62,798 bases of DNA from an uncultured Rivibacter sp. GTDB lineage: Bacteria; Pseudomonadota; Gammaproteobacteria; Burkholderiales; Burkholderiaceae. Below are positions 33,791 to 44,133 of the stretch, piece after piece (position 1 is the stretch's first letter; each line of letters begins with the position of its first letter). The stretch is taken from contig CAMLLU010000031.1 in NCBI GenBank assembly GCA_946480925.1, forward strand, positions 1-62,798, given 5' to 3'. Under the pieces are notes generated by a model, which was not told where the DNA came from, searched no databases, and worked only from the letters and a program-made list of their open reading frames with translations. The translations under genes and the position numbers were made by a program.

Positions 33791-35781
33791 AGACTCACCC
33801 CATCACACCGGCGCAGATCGCCTTCACCGACGAAGGCACGCCCTACTCACCGCAGTTCGGCGACGTGTACCACTCGCAAGCCGGCGCGTGGGAACAGGCG
33901 CGCCACGTGTTCCTGGCAGGCAACGGGCTGCCCGAACGCTGGGCACGGCGCGAGCGCTTCGTCGTCCTCGAAACCGGCTTCGGCCTGGGCAACAACTTCC
34001 TGGCCACCTGGCAGGCCTGGCGCGAAGCCGGGCCGCAAGGGCGCTGCGAGCGCCTGCTGTTCGTGTCGATCGAAAAACACCCGCCCACGCGCGACGACCT
34101 GGCACGCGCGCTGGCCGGCTCGCCGCAGCCCGCACTCGCGCAGGCGCTGGTGCAAGCCTGGCCGCTGCTCACACCCGACCTGCACCGGCTCGAGTTCGAG
34201 GACGGCCACGTGCAGTTGCTGCTGGCCTTCGGTGACGTTGCGGCCTGGCTGCCCGAGCTGGTGATCGAAGCCGATGCCTTCTACCTCGACGGCTTTGCTC
34301 CCGCGCGCAACCGCGAGATGTGGCAGCCGCGCGAGTTGCAGCGCCTGGGGCGCCTGGCCGCGCCCGGCGCCACCGCGGCCACCTGGAGCGTGGCGCGCGG
34401 CGTGCGCGATGCGCTGGCCAGTGCCGGCTTCGAAGTCACCAAGGCCTCGGGCTTTGGAGGCAAGCACGACATGACCTCCGCCCGATTTGCGCCACGCTTC
34501 GTGCCGCAGCGCGCACCGGCTGCGTTGCGCACACCCGAGGGGCCGCGCGAGGCACTCGTGGTGGGTGCAGGCCTGGCGGGCTGTGCGGCCGCGTGGGCGC
34601 TGGCACGCCAGGGCTGGCATTGCCGCGTGTTCGACCGCGAGGCCTCGCCGGCGATGGTGACCTCCGGCAACGAAGGCGGCCTGTTCCACGGCACCTTCCA
34701 GAGTGACGACGGCGTGCACGCCCGCTGGCACCGCGCCGCGGCGTTGCGCACCGAAACGCTGGTGCGGCCGTGGATCGCCGAGGGGCGTGTGACCGGCAGC
34801 GCAGAAGGTTTCATCCGCCTCGAAGGCCGGCTCGACGATGCGCAGGCTCGCTCGCAACTCGATGCGTCGGGGCTGCAGCCGGGTTATCTGCAATGGCTCG
34901 ATGTGGCGGCGGCCCAAGCAGCAAGCGGCCTGGCCCTGCCCCATGGCGGCTGGCTCTACCCCGGCGGTGGCTGGCTCGCGCCGCGCACGCTGGCCGCAGC
35001 GTGGCTCGCCGATGCGAAAGCCTCGTTCGAAGGCCAGCAGCCTGTGGCCGGTGTGCGCAGGCAAGGCACGCTGTGGCAGTTGATCGATGCCGCGGGCAAG
35101 GTGCTGGCAGAGGCGCCGGTGGTCGTGCTGGCCAATGCCGCGGGAGCCGATGCACTGGCGCTGCATGCGCAAGCCGTGCCGGCCAGCGAAAGGCCCGCGT
35201 CGATGTGGCCGCTCTCGGCCGTGCGCGGGCAGACCACGCTGCTGCCGCAACACACGCCCGGCCTGCGCCACGCGCGGCTGGCCGTCTCGGGCGCGGGCTA
35301 CGTGCTGCCGCCGCACGATGGCTGGGTGCTGTGCGGCGCCACTTCGCAGCACCACGACACCTGCGCCGAGATGCGCGACAGCGACCACGCGCACAACCTG
35401 CAACGCCTGGCCGCACTGAGCGGCAGCAAGCCTGAGGCAGATGCGGCCTCACTGCGCGGCCGCATCGGCTGGCGCCTCGTGGCGCCTGACCGCCTGCCGC
35501 TGGTGGGCGCCGTGCCCGACGTGGCTGCTACTGCCCACATGGCGCGGCTGGACCAGCCGCGCTTCGTGCCGCGCCTGGCAGACGAACACGGCGGCCTCTA
35601 CGTGCTGGCGGCGCTGGGCTCGCGCGGCATTACCACCGCGGCCCTGGCCGCTGAAGTGCTGGCTTCGTGGATCACCGGAGCGCCCTGCCCTGTGGGCGCC
35701 GATCTGCGTGGTGCGTTGGACCCGGCGCGCTTCCTGGCGCGCGAGCATCGGCGTAGCACGGCAGGCCTGCAGCAGCCTTAA
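33787..35781 (+). CDS. mnmC: Bifunctional tRNA mnm5s2U biosynthesis protein MnmC
   Basis: 664-aa fusion enzyme finishing the wobble uridine modification of several tRNAs. The N-terminal methyltransferase domain (1-~245) has the SAM loop LETGFGLGNNFLATW and DAFYLDGFAPARNREMW. The C-terminal FAD-dependent oxidase begins with ALVVGAGLAGCAAAWALARQ and has SGNEGGLFHGTF and a closing GLYVLAALGSRGITTA. Both activities look intact, and the length is normal for the fused form. ATG 33787 is coupled to the DUF3445 stop. The 3' end overlaps the convergent MFS gene by 4 bases. Confidence 0.95.
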   Translation: MKTHPITPAQIAFTDEGTPYSPQFGDVYHSQAGAWEQARHVFLAGNGLPERWARRERFVVLETGFGLGNNFLATWQAWREAGPQGRCERLLFVSIEKHPPTRDDLARALAGSPQPALAQALVQAWPLLTPDLHRLEFEDGHVQLLLAFGDVAAWLPELVIEADAFYLDGFAPARNREMWQPRELQRLGRLAAPGATAATWSVARGVRDALASAGFEVTKASGFGGKHDMTSARFAPRFVPQRAPAALRTPEGPREALVVGAGLAGCAAAWALARQGWHCRVFDREASPAMVTSGNEGGLFHGTFQSDDGVHARWHRAAALRTETLVRPWIAEGRVTGSAEGFIRLEGRLDDAQARSQLDASGLQPGYLQWLDVAAAQAASGLALPHGGWLYPGGGWLAPRTLAAAWLADAKASFEGQQPVAGVRRQGTLWQLIDAAGKVLAEAPVVVLANAAGADALALHAQAVPASERPASMWPLSAVRGQTTLLPQHTPGLRHARLAVSGAGYVLPPHDGWVLCGATSQHHDTCAEMRDSDHAHNLQRLAALSGSKPEADAASLRGRIGWRLVAPDRLPLVGAVPDVAATAHMARLDQPRFVPRLADEHGGLYVLAALGSRGITTAALAAEVLASWITGAPCPVGADLRGALDPARFLAREHRRSTAGLQQP

Positions 35782-36980
35782 GGTCGAGACGCCTCGGCAT
35801 GCGGCGATGCATCGGCAAGATCACGAGCCAGGCGACGCGCCAACACGCTGCCGCTGCCCGCAAACGCCGCAGCCCCCCAGAACAGCAGCGAGGCGCCCAC
35901 CAGCGCCCCCGCACCGCCGAACACCATGGGCATGACCGTGCTCGACGCGTTGATGGCCATCATGCGCAGGCCCAGCGCTTCGCCCTGCCGCTCGGGCGGC
36001 GTGATCTGATGCAGCGCAGACATCACCATCGGCTGCACGGAGCCGAGCGCCAGCCCCAGGCCCACAGAGCACACGCCCATCAGCAGCGCGTTCGGCGCCA
36101 ACGGGTACAGCGCGAACATTGCCCCCGTGCCCAGCATCGCCCCCAGCAGCACCTGCGGCTCGCGCAGCCGATGCGCCAGCACGGGGATCAGCACACGCAC
36201 CACCACCGCGGCAATGGAGAACGCACCGAGGAGTGTGCCGATCGCCGTGGCGCTCAACCCGCGCTCGTGGCCCAGCACCGGCACCACGAAGGTGTGCAGG
36301 TCCCAGCAGGTCGACAGCACCCAGTTGGCCAGCAACAGACGGCGCAGCGGCCCGCTGTGCAGCAGCTCCCACACGTTGCGCCGGCGCGGGGCTCCGTGGC
36401 CTTGCCGCGTTGAAGCACCCGGCTCGCGCGGCTGCACTGGCACGTAGCGCGCCCACCACGCCGTGAGCAGCGGCAGGCCGGCCATGAAGGCGAAGGCCCA
36501 GCGCACGCCGGCCGCATCCATCAACAGCCCCGCGAAAAACGGGCCGATGAAGTTGCTGGCCGCCGGGCCGATGGCCAGCCACGAGAACACCTGCTTGAGC
36601 TCGGTGGCGTCGCTGGTCAGGCGGCCGGCATAGCGCTGGATCGCCACCAGCGCGAAGCTGGTGCCGCCACCGGTGAGCACGGCCGCCACGCACAGCGCGA
36701 GGTAGTGCTGAGAAACCACCGCGGTGAGCGCGCCGGTGAGGCTCATGGCCACGCCCACGCGCACCGGCAGGTGGTAGCCATGCCGGTCGGCATAACGCCC
36801 GGCGCGCAGCGACAACAGCACGGGGGCCACCGCAAACAGCGCCAGCAGCAACCCCACCGCGGCAGCGCCCTTGCCTTCTTTCAGCGCGGTGAGCGGCGCG
36901 GCCAACCGGGTGCCGGCCATGCAGGCGTGCAGGCACACCTGGGCGGCAATGATGGGAACCAGCGCGCGGCGCAGCGACAT
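35778..36980 (-). CDS. MFS transporter
   Basis: 400-aa major facilitator with 12 predicted helices. The loop 2-3 motif reads RAGRYADRHGYHLPVR, a variant of the G-x3-D-R-x-G-R signature, and the second half contains VLIPVLAHRLREPQVLLG. A central cytoplasmic loop (QPREPGASTRQGHGAPRRRN) is basic. Substrate cannot be inferred; drug or metabolite efflux is common for this group. It lies 7 nt after rmuC on the same strand. Confidence 0.85.
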   Translation of the reverse strand: MSLRRALVPIIAAQVCLHACMAGTRLAAPLTALKEGKGAAAVGLLLALFAVAPVLLSLRAGRYADRHGYHLPVRVGVAMSLTGALTAVVSQHYLALCVAAVLTGGGTSFALVAIQRYAGRLTSDATELKQVFSWLAIGPAASNFIGPFFAGLLMDAAGVRWAFAFMAGLPLLTAWWARYVPVQPREPGASTRQGHGAPRRRNVWELLHSGPLRRLLLANWVLSTCWDLHTFVVPVLGHERGLSATAIGTLLGAFSIAAVVVRVLIPVLAHRLREPQVLLGAMLGTGAMFALYPLAPNALLMGVCSVGLGLALGSVQPMVMSALHQITPPERQGEALGLRMMAINASSTVMPMVFGGAGALVGASLLFWGAAAFAGSGSVLARRLARDLADASPHAEASRP

Positions 36981-36987
36981 CAGCCGT

Positions 36988-38448
36988 TCAGGACTGCTGC
37001 GGCGTGTCGAAGATCTCGGCCTGAGGATCGAGCGGCAGCATCTTCTGCGCCTCGGCTTCGGGCAAGGCCTCCACGCTGCGCAGTTGGCGCGACATCACGC
37101 GTGTGCGAACCTCGGCATCGTCGATCGTGCGTGCGGCTTCGTCGAGTTTCTTCTTGGTCTTGGCGAGCACGTCGCCGAACTTGCCGAACTCCGTCTTCAC
37201 CGCGCCCAGCACCTTCCACACTTCGGACGAGCGCCGCTCCAGCGCCAGCGTGCGGAAGCCCATCTGCAGGCTGTTGAGCATGGCCAGCAGCGTGGTGGGG
37301 CCGGCCAGCGAGACGCGCAGGCGCTGCAGCACGTCCACCAGGCCCGGCCTGCGCAGCAGCTCGGCATACAGGCCTTCGGTGGGCACGAACAGCACCGCGA
37401 AGTCGGTGGTGTGCGGCGGCGCGAGGTACTTGGTAGCGATGCTCTTGGCCTCGTTGCGGATGCGCAGCTCCAGCGCGGAAGCCGCGGCCTCGGCTTCGTC
37501 GCGATTGGCGCGCTCCTGCGCGTCGAGCAGGCGCTCGTAGTCTTCACGCGGGAACTTGGCGTCCAGCGGCAGCCACACCGGCGCGCCGTCGTCGTTGCGG
37601 CCCGGCAGGCGGATGGCGAACTCCACGCGTTCATTGCTGCCCGGCACGGTGGCCACGTTGGTGGCGTACTGCTCGGGCGTGAACACCTGCTCCAGCAGCG
37701 CGGCGAGCTGCACTTCGCCGAACACACCGCGCGTCTTCACGTTGGTGAGCACGCGTTTGAGGTCGCCCACGCCTTGCGCCAGCGACTGCATTTCGCCCAG
37801 GCCGCGGTGCACCTGCTCCAGCCGCTCGGCCACCTGCTTGAAGCTTTCGCCAAGGCGCTGCTCCAGCGTGGCGTGCAGCTTCTCGTCCACCGTCTGGCGC
37901 ATCTGCTCGAGCTTCTTCTCGTTGTCGGCGGCCAGCGCGGTGAGCTTCTGCTCGACGGTGGCTCGCACTTCGGTGAGGCGCCGGTCGTTGCCTTCGGCCA
38001 GCGCGCGCAGCTGCTCGTTCAGCGTGTCGGCAAAGCGCTTGAGCGCGGCGTCCTGCGCTTCGCGTGCGGCCTGCGACTGCTGCGTGAGGCTGCCGGTGGT
38101 GGCGCGCAGGGTGTCGGCCAGCGTCTGCTGCGTGGCCGCCAACTGGGTGCGAAAGCTGTCGATCTGTTCGTTCTGCGTGCGGGCCACGTCACCCTGCTGG
38201 GTGAGCAGCGTCTGCTGGAAGTTGGCGAGCGTGGCGCCGACCTCCTGGCGCGTGGTGCCGCTGCTGCGGGTGAGCTCGTCGCGCAGGTTGCGCTCGAGCG
38301 TCTGTGTGCCGCTGCGGAACTCGTTCTTGAGCTGCTCGTCACGCTGCGCGGCAGCGGCGTCGGCAGAAGATTTCTTGAATTGCGCTGCGATCCAGATCAG
38401 CAGCACCAGGTTCAAAGCCGCAAGGGCCAGCACGATCCATTCAGTCAT
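36988..38448 (-). CDS. rmuC: DNA recombination protein RmuC
   Basis: 486-aa protein. An N-terminal membrane anchor (IVLALAALNLVLLIWIAAQF) is followed by about 200 residues of coiled coil, then the RmuC nuclease-like domain: TRGVFGEVQLAALLEQV, LPLDAKFPREDYERLLDA and FVPTEGLYAELLRR. Family members limit inversions at short repeats. Length is normal. Nothing unusual in the coding sequence. Confidence 0.93.
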   Translation of the reverse strand: MTEWIVLALAALNLVLLIWIAAQFKKSSADAAAAQRDEQLKNEFRSGTQTLERNLRDELTRSSGTTRQEVGATLANFQQTLLTQQGDVARTQNEQIDSFRTQLAATQQTLADTLRATTGSLTQQSQAAREAQDAALKRFADTLNEQLRALAEGNDRRLTEVRATVEQKLTALAADNEKKLEQMRQTVDEKLHATLEQRLGESFKQVAERLEQVHRGLGEMQSLAQGVGDLKRVLTNVKTRGVFGEVQLAALLEQVFTPEQYATNVATVPGSNERVEFAIRLPGRNDDGAPVWLPLDAKFPREDYERLLDAQERANRDEAEAAASALELRIRNEAKSIATKYLAPPHTTDFAVLFVPTEGLYAELLRRPGLVDVLQRLRVSLAGPTTLLAMLNSLQMGFRTLALERRSSEVWKVLGAVKTEFGKFGDVLAKTKKKLDEAARTIDDAEVRTRVMSRQLRSVEALPEAEAQKMLPLDPQAEIFDTPQQS

Positions 38449-38492
38449 GCCGGCGATTGTCTCAGGGCTCTTTCAATGCCCGATTCAATGCC

Positions 38493-39485
38493 CTATGCGC
38501 CGAGGACTTGTGGATTCACTGGCGTGGGCGGCTTGCCGGCAGACGGCCCCTGGCCCAGGGCTGCGATCAGGTTGTCGACCGCCAGAGATGCCATTGCACG
38601 CCGCGTGGTGACGGAGGCACTGGCGATGTGCGGCGTGAGCACGACGTTGGGCACGGTGAGCAGCTCCGGGTGCACCTTGGGCTCGCCTTCGAACACGTCG
38701 AGCCCGGCGGCCGCGATGCGCTGCTCGCGCAGCGCCTGCACCAGCGCAGCGTCGTCCACCACGCCGCCGCGGGCGATGTTGGTCAGCGTGGCGGTGGGCT
38801 TCATCAACGCGAGTTCGGCCGCGCCAATGGCGTGGTGTGACGCCGCCGAATACGGCACCACGATCACCAGGTGGTCGGCTTCGCGCAGCAGTGTGGCCTT
38901 TTCGACCCAGCTCGCGCAGCAGGCCGCTTCGATGTCACCGCCCAGCCGCGAACGGTTGTGATAGATCACCCGCATGCCGAAACCGAGCGCCCCGCGCCTG
39001 GCGATGGCCTGCCCGATACGGCCCATGCCCAGGATGCCCAGCGTGGCGCCGTGCACGTCGGTGCCGGTGAACATGTCGTAGCGCCACTTGGTCCATTCAC
39101 CGCGGCGCAGGTAGTGCTCCGACTCCGCGATGCGCCGCGCGGTGGCCATCATGAGCGCGAAGCCGAAGTCGGCGGTGGTTTCGGTGAGCACGTCGGGCGT
39201 GTTGGTGACGACCACGCCGCGCGCGGTGCAGGCCTCCACGTCGATGTTGTTGTAGCCCACGGCCATGTTGCACACGGCCTCGATCTCGGGGCAGGCGGCC
39301 AGCAAGGTCGCATCGATGCGCTCGCTGCCGGTGGTGACGGCGCCGCGCTTGCCTTGCAGCCGCTCGATGAGCTGCGCTTGCGTCCACACGGCGTCGTCGG
39401 GGTTGTCTTCGACGTCGAAATGCGCACGCAGTCGGTCGACGATGTCGGGAAAGGCCGCACGGGCCACCAGCACGCGGTCACGCAT
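38493..39485 (-). CDS. D-2-hydroxyacid dehydrogenase (glyoxylate/hydroxypyruvate reductase-like)
   Basis: 330-aa NAD(P)-dependent reductase. The dinucleotide motif is LGILGMGRIGQAIARR near residue 150. Catalytic Arg, Glu and His fit NIARGGVVDD, GLDVFEGEP and LTPHIASAS. The N-terminal GYNNIDVEACTARGVVVTNT and a C-terminal helix match GhrB-type enzymes. It precedes nhaD-side sequence with only 10 nt between them on the same strand, so the two are probably co-transcribed. Exact substrate (glyoxylate, hydroxypyruvate or 2-ketogluconate) is not resolved. Confidence 0.88.
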   Translation of the reverse strand: MRDRVLVARAAFPDIVDRLRAHFDVEDNPDDAVWTQAQLIERLQGKRGAVTTGSERIDATLLAACPEIEAVCNMAVGYNNIDVEACTARGVVVTNTPDVLTETTADFGFALMMATARRIAESEHYLRRGEWTKWRYDMFTGTDVHGATLGILGMGRIGQAIARRGALGFGMRVIYHNRSRLGGDIEAACCASWVEKATLLREADHLVIVVPYSAASHHAIGAAELALMKPTATLTNIARGGVVDDAALVQALREQRIAAAGLDVFEGEPKVHPELLTVPNVVLTPHIASASVTTRRAMASLAVDNLIAALGQGPSAGKPPTPVNPQVLGA

Positions 39486-39495
39486 GGACGCTCCT

Positions 39496-40920
39496 TCAGC
39501 GGAACCAGATGAAGGTCATGAGTATGAACAGTGGAATGAGCACTGCTGCCGACCAGGCCATGTAGCCGAAGAAGCTGGGCATGCGGACGCCGCGCTCTTC
39601 GGCGATGGCCTTGACCATGAGGTTGGGCGCATTGCCGATGTAGGTGTTGGCACCCATGAACACCGAGCCCGCCGAGACGGCCGCCAGCACGGTGGCCAGC
39701 GAAGTCATCAGCACCTTCGGGTCGCCACCGGCAAGGTTGAAGAACACCAGGTAGGTCGGTGCGTTGTCGAGGAAGGACGACAGCGCCCCCGAGGCCCAGA
39801 AGTACATGGACGGAATCGGCTGACCGTCCGGCGTGGTCACCATGGAGACGATCGGCGCGAAGGCGCCGTTCAAGCCTGCCTTCAGCATGGCCAGCACCGG
39901 GATGATGGTGAGGAAGATGCCGGCGAACAGCTTGCCCACCTCGACCATCGGTGCCCATGAGAACTGGTTCGACGCGCGCGCCGCTTTCGGCGTGATGGCC
40001 AGCGAGATGAAGGTGATGGCCACCAGCGCCAGGTCGCGCACGAGCTGAGCCAGGCCCACCTCGGTGCCCAGCACGTTGAACGACAACGCCGGCTTCCACG
40101 TGCCGCTCAACAGCACCAGGCCCATGATCGCCAGCAGCAGCACGGCGTTGGCACCGCCCTCGATGCCGAAGCTCGGCGTGTCGGGCGTAGGGTCGTTGCG
40201 GGTGACGCCTTCCTTCACGTAGTAGTGGCGGTCGATCACGTAGAAGATCGCCAGCAGCGCGCCAACCAGGGCGAGCGTCTGCGGAAAGATGTGCGCGGCC
40301 GTCCAGAAGAAGTCCACGCCCTTCAGGAAGCCCAGGAACAGCGGCGGGTCGCCCAGCGGTGTGAGGGAGCCACCGGCGTTCGAGACGATGAAGATGAAGA
40401 AGACGAGCACATGCGCGGCGTGGCGGCGGTTGTCGTTGGCACGAATGAGCGGCCGGATCAGCAGCATCGACGCGCCCGTGGTACCCATGAAGCTCGCCAG
40501 CACGGCCCCGATGGCCATCAACCCGCAGTTGAAGCCCGGGCTGCCGTGGAAGTTGCCGCGAATGTAGATGCCGCCGGCCACGGTGAACAGTGCGGTGAGC
40601 AGCACGATGAACGGCACGTACTCCGCCAGCAGCGCATGCACGAAGCCGTGCAGCGCCGTACCGGCACCGAACTGCGCGGCAAACGGCAGCAGGAAGGCCA
40701 GCGCCCAGCCCGCGGTGATCTTGCCGTAGTGGTGGTGCCAGATGGCGGGCGCCAGCAGCGGCATCACCGCGATGGACAGCAGCATGCCGGCGAATGGCAC
40801 GCCCCACAGCGCCGAGAGCCCTGAGCCATCGAACTCGGCAGCGTGTGCCATGGCCGGCAGCACGGCAGCCGCCACAGCCAGTCCAGTGCGCCACATCCGG
40901 GCGCGACGCCAGTCGAACAT
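39496..40920 (-). CDS. nhaD: NhaD-type Na+/H+ antiporter
   Basis: 474-aa membrane protein of the ion transporter superfamily. It starts with a cleavable-looking signal (LAVAAAVLPAMAHA). Family motifs are NFHGSPGFNCGLMAIGAVLA, SNAGGSLTPLGDPPLFLGF and FLDNAPTYLVFFNLAGG. About 12 further helices are visible. The ATG at 40920 was preferred over 40926 because GAGGAG is 6 nt before it but directly touches the other. Expected to expel Na+ or Li+ using the proton gradient. Confidence 0.92.
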   Translation of the reverse strand: MFDWRRARMWRTGLAVAAAVLPAMAHAAEFDGSGLSALWGVPFAGMLLSIAVMPLLAPAIWHHHYGKITAGWALAFLLPFAAQFGAGTALHGFVHALLAEYVPFIVLLTALFTVAGGIYIRGNFHGSPGFNCGLMAIGAVLASFMGTTGASMLLIRPLIRANDNRRHAAHVLVFFIFIVSNAGGSLTPLGDPPLFLGFLKGVDFFWTAAHIFPQTLALVGALLAIFYVIDRHYYVKEGVTRNDPTPDTPSFGIEGGANAVLLLAIMGLVLLSGTWKPALSFNVLGTEVGLAQLVRDLALVAITFISLAITPKAARASNQFSWAPMVEVGKLFAGIFLTIIPVLAMLKAGLNGAFAPIVSMVTTPDGQPIPSMYFWASGALSSFLDNAPTYLVFFNLAGGDPKVLMTSLATVLAAVSAGSVFMGANTYIGNAPNLMVKAIAEERGVRMPSFFGYMAWSAAVLIPLFILMTFIWFR

Positions 40921-40996
40921 CCGCATCTCCTCGTGTTGTTTCTTGTGTGGCCGCTCGCCACTCGCGCGGCCAGTGCCGTATCGCAGGGCGGCTCGT

Positions 40997-41697
40997 CTAT
41001 TCGTGGAAGCGCACGAAGTTCTCGAGCGGTTCGCGTTCGGTGACGAGCTGGTTCTCCACCGCGCTGCGGTCTTCGTAGCCCAGTGCCATGCCGCACACCA
41101 CCATTTCGGACTCGGACAGCTTCAGCTCCTGCGCGATCACCCGGTGGAACTGCGTGAAGGCGGCCTGCGGGCAGGTGTCGAGCCCGCGGCCGCGCGCGGC
41201 AACCATGATGTTCTGCAGGAACATGCCGTAGTCGAGCCAGCTGCCCTGACCGAGGATGCGGTCGATGGTGAAGATGAGGCCCACCGGCGCGTCGAAGAAG
41301 GTGTAGTTGCGGCCATGCTGGGCATGCATGCGGGTCTTGTCGGTCTTGCCGATGCCCAGCAGGCCGTACAAGTCCCACCCGATCTTGCGGCGGCGGTCGA
41401 TGTAGGGCGAGACCCACTTGGTGGGGTAGTAGTCGTACTCCTGTGTGTGGGTCTGGACCACCTCGGGGTCGTCATAGGCGGCCATGATCCTTTCGCTCAG
41501 CGACTCGCGCGCAGCGCCGGTGAGCACGTGCACCTTCCACGGCTGCACGTTGGTGCCCGACGGCGCACGCGCCGCCACGCGCAGGATCTCTTCGATGATC
41601 GACCGCTCCACAGGCTTGGGCAGGAAGGCCCGCACCGAACGGCGCGAGGTGATGGCGGCATCCACGGCCGTGGAGTCCAAAGGAGTGTTCGTCGTCA

Positions 41698-41698
<1 letters not shown>
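40997..41698 (-). CDS. Nitroreductase family protein
   Basis: 233-aa FMN-dependent oxidoreductase. The flavin-binding N-terminus is SRRSVRAFLPKPV followed by ARAPSGTNVQPWKVHVLTG; the middle has GSWLDYGMFLQNIMVAARGR and TCPQAAFTQF, and the end MVVCGMALGYED. The insert between residues ~80 and 125 (DYYPTKWVSPYIDRRRK) is typical of the nitrobenzoate-reductase-like group. The ATG overlaps the thioesterase stop; a GTG one codon upstream is possible. Third gene of an HDAC-thioesterase-nitroreductase operon. Confidence 0.9.
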
Positions 41699-42134
<436 letters not shown>

Positions 42135-42138
<4 letters not shown>

Positions 42139-43079
42139 GGGCGGCGATTATCCGAGGCCCATTCCTGCCAGCTCTGCCACGCCTGCGACAGCGTGCCCAG
42201 CTGCACGGCCACCGTGTCTTCGATCTGTCGCCCGTAGCCGCCGGCCATGGAGAGCGCCACCGGGATGCGCCGCGCTCGCAGCGCGGCCAGCACACGCCGG
42301 TCACGCTCGGCCAGGCCCTCGGTGGTGAGCTTCAGGCGCCCGAGCCGATCGCCTTCGTGCGGATCCGCACCCGCCACGTAGAACACAAGGCCCGGCGGCC
42401 GCTGCGCCTGCCGGCGCCAGAACTCGTGGAAGCCGTCGTCGAGCGCTGCCAGGTAGGCGGCATCGCGGCAACCTTCGGGCAGGTCCACGTCGAGGTCGCT
42501 CGGCTCCTTGCGGAACGGGAAGTTCTTCTCGCAATGCATCGAGAAGGTGAACACCGTCGGATCGTCACGAAAGATCGCCGCGGTGCCGTTGCCCTGGTGC
42601 ACGTCGAGGTCGATCACGGCCACCCGGAGCAGCTCGCGCCGCTGGCGATGCCATTCGGCCTGCATGAGCCGTGCGGCGACGGCCACGTCGTTGAAGACGC
42701 AATAGCCGCTGCCCCTGTCGGCATAGGCATGGTGCGTGCCGCCGGCCAGGTTGGCCGCCACGCCCTCGGCCAGCGCGGCGCGGGCCGCCCCGATGGTGGC
42801 CCCCACAGAACGGCGCGCCCGCTCGGCCATCGCCGGCGACCATGGAAAGCCGATCTCGCGCTGCTGCGCCGGCGTGAGCCAGCCCTCGGCCACCGCGCTC
42901 ACGTAGGCCGGCTCATGAGCCAGCGCCAGTTCGCCGTCGCTGGCCGGCTGGGCTTCGCGCAGCCGCAGCCCAGGCAGCTCGGCCTCGACCCGCCCTCGCA
43001 GCAGCGCGTATTTGCCCATCGGGAAACGGTGGCCCGGCGGCAGGGGCAGCACGAAGTGGTCGCTGTAGAAGGCTTGCAT
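42135..43079 (-). CDS. Histone-deacetylase-family amidohydrolase
   Basis: 314-aa zinc-dependent deacetylase of the HDAC/AcuC/acetylpolyamine superfamily. Zinc ligands appear in [13 protein letters not shown] and [33 protein letters not shown] contains the paired catalytic histidines. Bacterial homologues deacetylate polyamines or acetyl-lysine; which applies here cannot be told. First gene of the operon with a thioesterase and a nitroreductase. Confidence 0.92.
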
Positions 43080-43194
43080 GCGGAATCAGTGCGAACGGCA
43101 GCGATTCTGGACCGCGCCTCGCCACCCTGGATTCATCGCCTCGTCACACCGCGTGACCAAGCTGCCGCCGGCTGGCTAGAAAGAACCGCCTAAA

Positions 43195-43211
43195 TTGCTG
43201 CAACGCAGCAA
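43195..43211. promoter_or_regulatory. PhaR-like operator 1 upstream of the phasin promoter
   Basis: TTGCTGC-AAC-GCAGCAA is a perfect palindrome of the CTGC-N3-GCAG type reported for PhaR, the repressor released by polyhydroxybutyrate granules. It lies 8 nt before the -35 element. Confidence 0.55.
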
Positions 43212-43218
43212 AAAGGGC

Positions 43219-43246
43219 TTGCAAGCCGCCGATCGATCCCTATACT
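43219..43246 (+). promoter_or_regulatory. Sigma-70 promoter of phaP
   Basis: TTGCAA (43219-43224) and TATACT (43241-43246), 16 bp apart. Predicted start near 43253, about 70 nt before the phasin ATG. Confidence 0.65.
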
Positions 43247-43254
43247 TCAACGCA

Positions 43255-43278
43255 TGCTGCAGCGCACAAATTGCAGCA
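43255..43278. promoter_or_regulatory. PhaR-like operator 2 at the phasin transcription start
   Basis: TGCTGCA and TGCAGCA arms separated by 10 nt, covering or just after +1, where a repressor would block initiation or escape. Confidence 0.5.
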
Positions 43279-43323
43279 CCTAGGTAGTAGATCCAACGCC
43301 CATCCAACTCTGGAGCCCTGCAA

Positions 43324-43881
43324 ATGCTGACTGCTGAACAACTGATCGCCGCCCACAAAGCCAACGTCGAAACCCTTTTCGGCCTCACCAACAAGGCCTT
43401 CGAAGGCGTCGAGAAGCTGGTCGAACTGAACCTCCAAGTGGCCAAGGCCTCGCTGGGCGAAGTTTCCGACCACGCCAAGGCAGTGATGTCGGTGAAGGAC
43501 GCCCAGGAACTGCTGGCCCTGCAGGCCTCGCTGCTGCAGCCCGCCGCCGAAAAGGCCGCCGCCTACAGCCGCCATGTCTATGACATCACCGCCGCCACCA
43601 ACGCCGAAGTGAACAAGGTCGCCGAGACCCAAATCGCCGAAGCCCAGAAGAAGTTCCTGGCCGTGGTCGACACCGCCGTCAAGAACGCTCCGGCCGGCAC
43701 CGAAAATGCCGTGGCCCTGGTGAAGTCCGCTGTGTCGGCCGCCAACAACGCCTTCGAAAGCGTGCACAAGGCCGCCAAGCAGGCTGCCGACGTGGCCGAA
43801 GCCAACTTCCAGGCCATCACCACCTCGGCGACCAAGGCTGCCACACAAGCCGCCGCCAAGACCCGCCGCGCGGCAGCCTGA
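43324..43881 (+). CDS. phaP: Phasin (PHB granule-associated protein)
   Basis: 185-aa amphipathic, Ala/Lys-rich helical protein of the Phasin_2 family, beginning [20 protein letters not shown]. It has no cysteine and few aromatics, and ends in an AAKTRRAAA tail. It coats polyhydroxybutyrate granules. GGAG lies about 9 nt before the ATG, and the promoter has two PhaR-like palindromes. Single-gene unit closed by a downstream terminator. Implies the strain stores PHB, although no pha synthesis genes are in the window. Confidence 0.93.
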   Translation: MLTAEQLIAAHKANVETLFGLTNKAFEGVEKLVELNLQVAKASLGEVSDHAKAVMSVKDAQELLALQASLLQPAAEKAAAYSRHVYDITAATNAEVNKVAETQIAEAQKKFLAVVDTAVKNAPAGTENAVALVKSAVSAANNAFESVHKAAKQAADVAEANFQAITTSATKAATQAAAKTRRAAA

Positions 43882-44050
43882 GGCCGAGCGAGGTACCAAG
43901 ACCTTGCCGGCCGGTGTGATGGAAGAAACGAAAAGGGGTTGAACTTTTTGGCCCTGCACCACATCTGAGTAGCGTCGCCGGTTCGCCGGCGGCCTCCCTG
44001 AAAGGTTGTCTCCTCGGTACCTCTCGAAACCCCCTTTCAAGGTACCTTCA

Positions 44051-44077
44051 AGCCCGGTGTCTCACCGGGCTTTTTTT
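44051..44077 (+). terminator. Rho-independent terminator after phaP
   Basis: Nine-bp stem AGCCCGGTG/CACCGGGCT, 3-nt loop, then seven T's. It lies about 170 nt after the phasin stop and about 60 nt before aat. Confidence 0.9.
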
Positions 44078-44133
44078 CTGGGCGGCGGCCCTCAAAATGC
44101 AGTCCAGACCGTTCAGGACGCACCGCCCCTTCC

